Of a stretch of 64,000 bases of DNA, positions 60,101-64,000 are shown piece after piece; the first letter of the stretch is position 1, and each line of letters starts with the position of its first letter. The stretch is from assembly GCF_016937515.1 (NCBI RefSeq), contig NZ_JAFHKM010000002.1, positions 925,001-989,000 of the forward strand. The letters are read 5' to 3'. Below the pieces are notes generated by a model, which saw only the letters and a program-made list of their open reading frames with translations, was not told where the DNA came from and did no database searches. The position numbers and the translations under genes are program-made. The stretch comes from Cohnella algarum. Lineage in GTDB: Bacteria; Bacillota; Bacilli; Paenibacillales; Paenibacillaceae.

Positions 60101-63100
60101 GCCGTTGACGACCGTAGCGTCCGTGTACCGCGTATCGGCAACCGTGCCGAGCGGCGTCGCTTCTCCGCCCTCGATCAAGTAGCGGTAAACGCGGTATCCG
60201 TCCGCATCCGGCACCCCGTCCCAGCTTAAGTCCACGCTGCCGTTTGCCGCCCGGGCCGTCAAACCGGACGGAGCCTCCACTTGCAGGAGCTCTCCCTCCG
60301 ACAGCATCATCAGCCCCGTAAGCGCCGGAACGGTCAGGACGATTCGCCCGTTTTCGACCGCGCCGCCGATGCCGCTGCCGAGCCGGTCGCCGAGCACGGT
60401 GCCGTCCGGCAAATAGCCGGTAACGTCGGCCGCGATTTCGGCCGCCTCCTCGCCGCCGTTGAGGACGACGAGCGCGCCCTGCGCGTCAGTTTTGCGGGCG
60501 TACGCAATGACGTCGCCCTGCGCGTAGGCCAGCTTCAGATCCCCCGCCGAAAAGACGTCGTTCTCGGCCCGGACGGCCGCCGCCGTCCGATACGTATCAT
60601 ACAGCCCGGCATACCGTCCGACTGCCTCGAAGCCGCCGTCGGCCTCCTCGATCCGCTCCCAGGGGAACGTCCGGCGCGAATCGGGGTCCTTCGTGCCGGT
60701 GACGCCGACTTCGTCTCCGTAATAAACGGTCGGAGCCCCCGGATACCCCATTTGGAAAATCGCGATCAGCGCCTGCAGCCTGAGCGCCTTGTCGCTCGCC
60801 TCCGGGGCGATTTTAAGCTTTTCCTCCTCCCAGGCCGGAAAGTCCAGCTTCGTCAGCGACCGAACCGTATCATGGGAATCGACGAGGTTCAGCATCGCCC
60901 GCCACGCTTCCTCCGGGTAATCCTCGCGGATCCGCTCGAGCGCCTCGTGAAACGCCCGCGCGTTGTCCCCGCCGTTGCCGCCGTTGAGCAAAAATGTCTG
61001 CAGCGCCTCGCGGAACCGGTAATTCATGACCGAGTCGAACTGATCGCCGAGCAAATAGTGCGTCGCCACGCCCCATTCCTCGCCGAGGATGACCGGATCG
61101 TCGATCGGCTTTCCGTTCGCGTCCGTGCGGCCCGCCGCGGATTTGACCGCCTCGCGGAATTTTTGCCAGGTTCCCATGGACACGTCCGGCGCGACGTCGA
61201 GCCGCCAGCCGCTCGCCCCCATCCAGAGCCAGCGTTGGGACGCCGCATTTTGCATCGCCCCCGCCGCTTCTTCGTCCGTCTTGCCGTCCAGATCGTCTCC
61301 GATCACATGATGGCGGTAATCGACGTTGTTCCATTCGTGCTCGCCGTCCAGCGCCGCCGCGTCGCCTTTCTGCGGCTCTTTCGCGTCCATCGCGGGCAGC
61401 GAGTCGAACCCCCACCAGGCTTCATAGCCGTAGCGCGTATGGCCCGAACCCTCGTCCGCGATCGTCTCCTCGCCGATTGTAAACCACGTCGTAAACCCGA
61501 AGTCGTCGGGGTACTTGTAGTTTTGTCCGGTAGCTGGGTTGATTTGCGCCGTAAACGAGGCGATCGTCCGCTCCTCCGCTTCCTCCGCGGTCATGCCCGG
61601 ATGCTCCGCTTTCGTTGTCCAGACTTTCGCCCAGTATTCGTAAGCGCCGATTTCGGGGTATTTTTCATAGCGGTCAAAATAAATCGAATCGTCGCCAACA
61701 TGGTTGAACACGCCGTCGTTGATGATCCGGATGCCCGCCCGGGCCGCGGCCTTGGCGAAATCTCGGAACGCTTCGTCCGATTTTTTGCGCGTTTCCTCAT
61801 AATTCAAGCCGGATGCCGGATCGCCCGGCACGTTGTAGACCGGCTCCCCGAACATCGGGTCGAGGTGCTTGTAATCGGTCGCATCGTATTTATGGTTGGA
61901 AGCCGCCCAGGCGACCGGATTCAGGTAAACCGCCGTCACGCCGAGCTGCTTCAAATAGTCCAGCTTCTTTTCGATGCCTTGAATGTCGCCGCCGTAAAAT
62001 TCGTTCGTCCAGATGCCGTCCGATGCGGCATCCGGGTAGTACGGAGCGTTCTCGGGCTTGCCGCGATCCGGATTTTCCGGCACGTCGCTCCATTCGCCCC
62101 ACACCTGGGACGGAGCCGGATCGTTTTCCGTGCCCCCGTCGAAATATTGCAGCGGCTGTCTTTCGAGGGTTCCGGCGTTTGCCCCGGTTTCCGAGCGGAC
62201 GCCGCGATAGCCGTCGACCAGCTTGGCGCGATTGTTGGCTTCGTGGCCGTCGAAGAAACGATCCGGAAAAATCTGATAGACGACGGCGTTTTTCATCCAA
62301 TCCGGCGTTTTGTAGTCGGATGCGTAAACGGTCAGGTTAAACGGCACCGCGCCCTCGGACACCGCTTCTCCCGCTCCGCCGCTCAGGGCGTCATCGCCGT
62401 ACTCCGCCTTGGTCGCCCCGTCGATCAGCACGAACTTGTAGGTCCAAATGCCGATGCCGGCGAACGCGCTTCGCGGAACGACGACTTCGAAATAATCGAG
62501 ATCGCCGACCGTTGTCGTTTTTCGCATCGGGTAGTTGGCCGAATTTCCCGCTCCGTCCGTAAGTTCGAGCCGCGCCGTCTGCACGTCGTCCCTCTTGGCC
62601 GCAATGCGCAGCGTCAAATCCTGGCTTCCTTGCCGGATCGCGCCGAACGGCTTTTTAAACGTTTCCGATCGGCTGTCGAACAAGATCGCTCCCGTATCGA
62701 TCCGCCCGTCGTACTTGCCGTCGCCGACCGCGAAGTCGACCGTCAATTTCCGTTCGGCCGCCGAATTGTCGAAGGAGAACGTGACGTCCGCGGCGTCGGA
62801 AAGCCTGAATACGGCATTGTTTACTCCGTCTCCGAAGTTGTTGTCGTCGTTCCATTCGGCGCCCAGCACCGCTTTCACTTCGTGAGAACCCGCCGGGAGA
62901 GACCGCTGGAGCTTGTAGACGGTGTTGTTGAAGTAATAATCGACGAAAAATTGCTTCGCCTCCCCTGGCGACCACTCCGGTTCTCCGAACAGGGGCTGCG
63001 GGGAGCCGACGAGTCGCGGCCATTCGGCCGCCGGCAGCGCCGGATCGTAGATGGCGATGCCGGTCGCCGTCGAGCCTTCCGGCAGCGGCGATATCCGCGC

Positions 63101-64000
63101 TTCGTGCGTTTCTCCGTTTACGTAAAAGTTTACTTTGGCCGTTTCGCTCAGCGTCAGCTTCAAATTGTCTCCGTCTCCCGGGATGCCGGACGGATAGCTG
63201 CCGTTTTTCGTCAGTTTGAATTCGTAGCTGCCCGCATCCAGCACGGCCGAATAAGCGTAAAACTCCCCGGCCAGATGCTTCAAACGCGTCGCCGTCCCGT
63301 TCGGCACCCAGTTGCCCGACTCTCCCAACCCCTGCTGAAAGCTGCCGGCAATGACCCACTTCGCCCCGCCTCCGGGCTGCTCTTCGAACGTGTCGGCGAT
63401 CGGCGAGCCGTCCGGTTCGCCGACCGTCAGCTTGTTGTTGCCGTTCGAAGCCAGCAGCGTACTGGTCGGATCGTTAAAATAAATGTCCTGCGACGAACCG
63501 TCCGGGTACGCCGCGCGAATCATATATTTATATTCGTACGTTCCTTCCGGCAGCGCGTCGGTCGTATACCGGAAGACGCCGCCCGTCAGCGTCATCTGCC
63601 GCTTCGGATTCCAGTCCGGATCAAAGCTTCCGGCAACCCGCGCCTCAAACGGAAGAAGCAGCGTCCCTTGCGCATCCGCCGTCGCGGTCAAATTGTCTCC
63701 GTCCATCCAATTCCCGCCGACGAGCAGCTTATACTCGTATTCGCCGCCGGGCGTCAATTCGTCTATGCGAATATAAGGCAGATTGGCATCGCTTACATAA
63801 ACGCTTTGCGCGACGCTTGCCGTCCCCCAACCGTTAAAGCTCCCGTTTGCGGAGATGTCCAGCTTTCCGACCGGCAAAACAAAGGTTGCGCTGTCGTCGT
63901 CGTTTACGCGCGTCGCTTCGGCCGCCGCCGCAGCCGAAGCCGTCGAATCGCCATTCTGTGCATAGGCGGCCGCCGCCCCGGTCGAATGATTTATGCCATA
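57200..64000 (-). CDS. S-layer-anchored GH13 amylopullulanase/neopullulanase-like enzyme (5' end outside window)
   Basis: More than 2,260 residues; the frame is open to the window edge, and AAAAYAQNG near the edge looks like a signal peptidase site. Residue numbers count from the Leu at 63877. Order: three or four starch-binding beta modules (1-430, e.g. GSFNGWG and YEYKLLVGGNW); a GH13 domain from about 525 (VVYQIFPDRFF, FNHVGDD, nucleophile Asp about 893 in GWRLDV, acid Glu about 933 in LGEEW, SHDT about 1003); two fibronectin III-like modules; a CBM20-like module (about 1510-1600, IAGSLNNWNA); a cadherin-like sandwich; a Gly/Asn/Asp/Glu linker (about 1731-1799); and three SLH domains (about 2040-2225). 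It should degrade starch or pullulan at the cell surface. It is monocistronic. Confidence 0.92.
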   Translation of the reverse strand, partial: YGINHSTGAAAAYAQNGDSTASAAAAAEATRVNDDDSATFVLPVGKLDISANGSFNGWGTASVAQSVYVSDANLPYIRIDELTPGGEYEYKLLVGGNWMDGDNLTATADAQGTLLLPFEARVAGSFDPDWNPKRQMTLTGGVFRYTTDALPEGTYEYKYMIRAAYPDGSSQDIYFNDPTSTLLASNGNNKLTVGEPDGSPIADTFEEQPGGGAKWVIAGSFQQGLGESGNWVPNGTATRLKHLAGEFYAYSAVLDAGSYEFKLTKNGSYPSGIPGDGDNLKLTLSETAKVNFYVNGETHEARISPLPEGSTATGIAIYDPALPAAEWPRLVGSPQPLFGEPEWSPGEAKQFFVDYYFNNTVYKLQRSLPAGSHEVKAVLGAEWNDDNNFGDGVNNAVFRLSDAADVTFSFDNSAAERKLTVDFAVGDGKYDGRIDTGAILFDSRSETFKKPFGAIRQGSQDLTLRIAAKRDDVQTARLELTDGAGNSANYPMRKTTTVGDLDYFEVVVPRSAFAGIGIWTYKFVLIDGATKAEYGDDALSGGAGEAVSEGAVPFNLTVYASDYKTPDWMKNAVVYQIFPDRFFDGHEANNRAKLVDGYRGVRSETGANAGTLERQPLQYFDGGTENDPAPSQVWGEWSDVPENPDRGKPENAPYYPDAASDGIWTNEFYGGDIQGIEKKLDYLKQLGVTAVYLNPVAWAASNHKYDATDYKHLDPMFGEPVYNVPGDPASGLNYEETRKKSDEAFRDFAKAAARAGIRIINDGVFNHVGDDSIYFDRYEKYPEIGAYEYWAKVWTTKAEHPGMTAEEAEERTIASFTAQINPATGQNYKYPDDFGFTTWFTIGEETIADEGSGHTRYGYEAWWGFDSLPAMDAKEPQKGDAAALDGEHEWNNVDYRHHVIGDDLDGKTDEEAAGAMQNAASQRWLWMGASGWRLDVAPDVSMGTWQKFREAVKSAAGRTDANGKPIDDPVILGEEWGVATHYLLGDQFDSVMNYRFREALQTFLLNGGNGGDNARAFHEALERIREDYPEEAWRAMLNLVDSHDTVRSLTKLDFPAWEEEKLKIAPEASDKALRLQALIAIFQMGYPGAPTVYYGDEVGVTGTKDPDSRRTFPWERIEEADGGFEAVGRYAGLYDTYRTAAAVRAENDVFSAGDLKLAYAQGDVIAYARKTDAQGALVVLNGGEEAAEIAADVTGYLPDGTVLGDRLGSGIGGAVENGRIVLTVPALTGLMMLSEGELLQVEAPSGLTARAANGSVDLSWDGVPDADGYRVYRYLIEGGEATPLGTVADTRYTDATVVNGVKYYYAVSAVRLAAGAAGESPLSETASATPAFPITAVGAPDPVANLTVGVGNAAEIGVSVTVEGLTDDPAFAGTGAPSLDVKLVVTKAGDSEAAAELAMAYKADDGGAKRYAAKFEPTEPGVYEYFARVSTDNGETHADSASASFEAYADADDTSGPAAPSLSEITVESGQATLSWTTTGEDTAGYEVYRQAAGEASFRKLATLRTALSFTDYTVANGTSYAYKIAAFDAAYNRSWSNEQSVTPQLVMVDVTMRLHLPDYTPSTDSIYIAGSLNNWNASGGKLTVPSGATDRSVVQYAFKMMAGKTIEYKYTRGTWATEALTSHSRIPNDTADSGNYAYSDTETNMKLTIRNQGGNKMVVDDYVLRWVDMPLIVTMPRISYGEDISYSTDAATFDLKANVPYGVAFTINGSPLPEGAMDDRGNVFVEDIPLEIGTNEFSLHIEPTAETLAKDWYKDQGRKSQATKTIALAIVRTGGDDGGNGGGGDGGNGGGDGGENDGGDGGGNGGGDDGGNGGGDGGENGGGDGGENGGGEDPDHGGEGPGPHPGTPPVMIVPLPDKPDDSIAKLTVETDERGNAVTVATVDGEQLAKALAGLKGGSDPLEIRLPEVKGGVRFVLPLAAAAAAPEASIRFAVADGSYVLPLSVLDPAGLAGRLGVPPEEAELAVSFGPLVGTEAERALDRVREAGLNALSAPVAYRVAAAAGGREVEIADFGFTYAERSLALEGGVDPKRASVYRIDSATGELAFVPALFAAVDGRTVASFKRPGNSVYIAAAADRSFADLAGHWAREDAETMANKGIVLGVDAERFAPGRSITRAEFAALLVRSLGLAETDGTGGFGDVRPTDWFAGAVASAAAAELASGTADGTFRPGDGITREQMAAMLAKAADFAGRPLAEDAAADEALAAFADGSHVGAWAREAVARAAGAGLLQGDGGGRLRPAEGATRAEAVVMLKRFLQAVEFIDR

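Overview
The window comes from the chromosome of a moderately GC-rich, endospore-forming Gram-positive bacterium, most likely Paenibacillaceae (Paenibacillus/Cohnella-like). The evidence is a Firmicute-type 16S rRNA 5' half with a TTGACA-17-TATCAT promoter, a YheC/D spore-coat-associated ATP-grasp protein, pcrB-pcrA-ligA, ftsE-ftsX-M23 peptidase-ctpB-minJ synteny, and an S-layer (SLH) anchored amylase. All calls were made by reading the sequence; no database search was run.

Layout. 1-981: 5' part of a 16S rRNA gene (minus) with leader and promoter. 1.2-9.9 kb: a DUF4395 membrane protein, a VOC protein, the pcrB-pcrA-ligA operon, and a ugd-gtaB pair for UDP-glucuronate supply. 10.3-11.5 kb: an intact IS3-family element sitting inside a repeat array. 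11.9-17.9 kb: an SDR, a cidR/cidAB module, a frameshifted U32 peptidase and a small membrane protein. 18-25.7 kb: a siroheme nitrite/sulfite reductase, a nuclease-like/winged-helix protein, a YwaF-type membrane protein, pyruvate kinase, a frameshifted AraC regulator and a YheC/D protein. 25.8-31 kb: a STAND-LuxR regulator, ilvBN and rpiA. 31-38.8 kb: uvrA and uvrB, pulled apart by an acetyltransferase gene, a large repeat array and a group II intron remnant, with both uvr promoters carrying a matching SOS-like box. 39-40.9 kb: sdpRI and a guanidine-I riboswitch controlling a ykkCD exporter. 41-47 kb: minJ-ctpB-M23-ftsX-ftsE. 47.4-56.5 kb: the arginine operon argC-J-B-D-F-G-H. 57.2-64 kb: the C-terminal 2.2 thousand residues of a secreted, SLH-anchored GH13 enzyme whose start lies outside the window.

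The most unusual signal is intergenic. At least seven arrays (near 11.5, 20.1, 30.3, 35.2, 47.3, 49.1 and 56.8 kb) each repeat a different short palindrome. Although the palindromes are unrelated in sequence, nearly all centre-to-centre distances are 51-52 bp, sometimes 62 bp or 52-54 bp. These are whole numbers of B-DNA turns (5 x 10.4 = 52; 6 x 10.4 = 62.4). The pitch holds even where one array switches to a different palindrome (35547, 49217), and it is restored exactly when the IS3 element is removed on paper. This looks like a helically phased class of palindrome arrays with a common mechanism that does not depend on sequence.

Other notable points: the UDP-glucose dehydrogenase has Ser in place of its catalytic Cys; the DNA ligase belongs to a divergent LigA branch; three single-base losses in G/C homopolymers break two genes; a 5' group IIC intron remnant lies immediately behind the uvrB terminator; and a 59-bp hairpin at 35.9 kb has wobble pairing that fits only plus-strand RNA.
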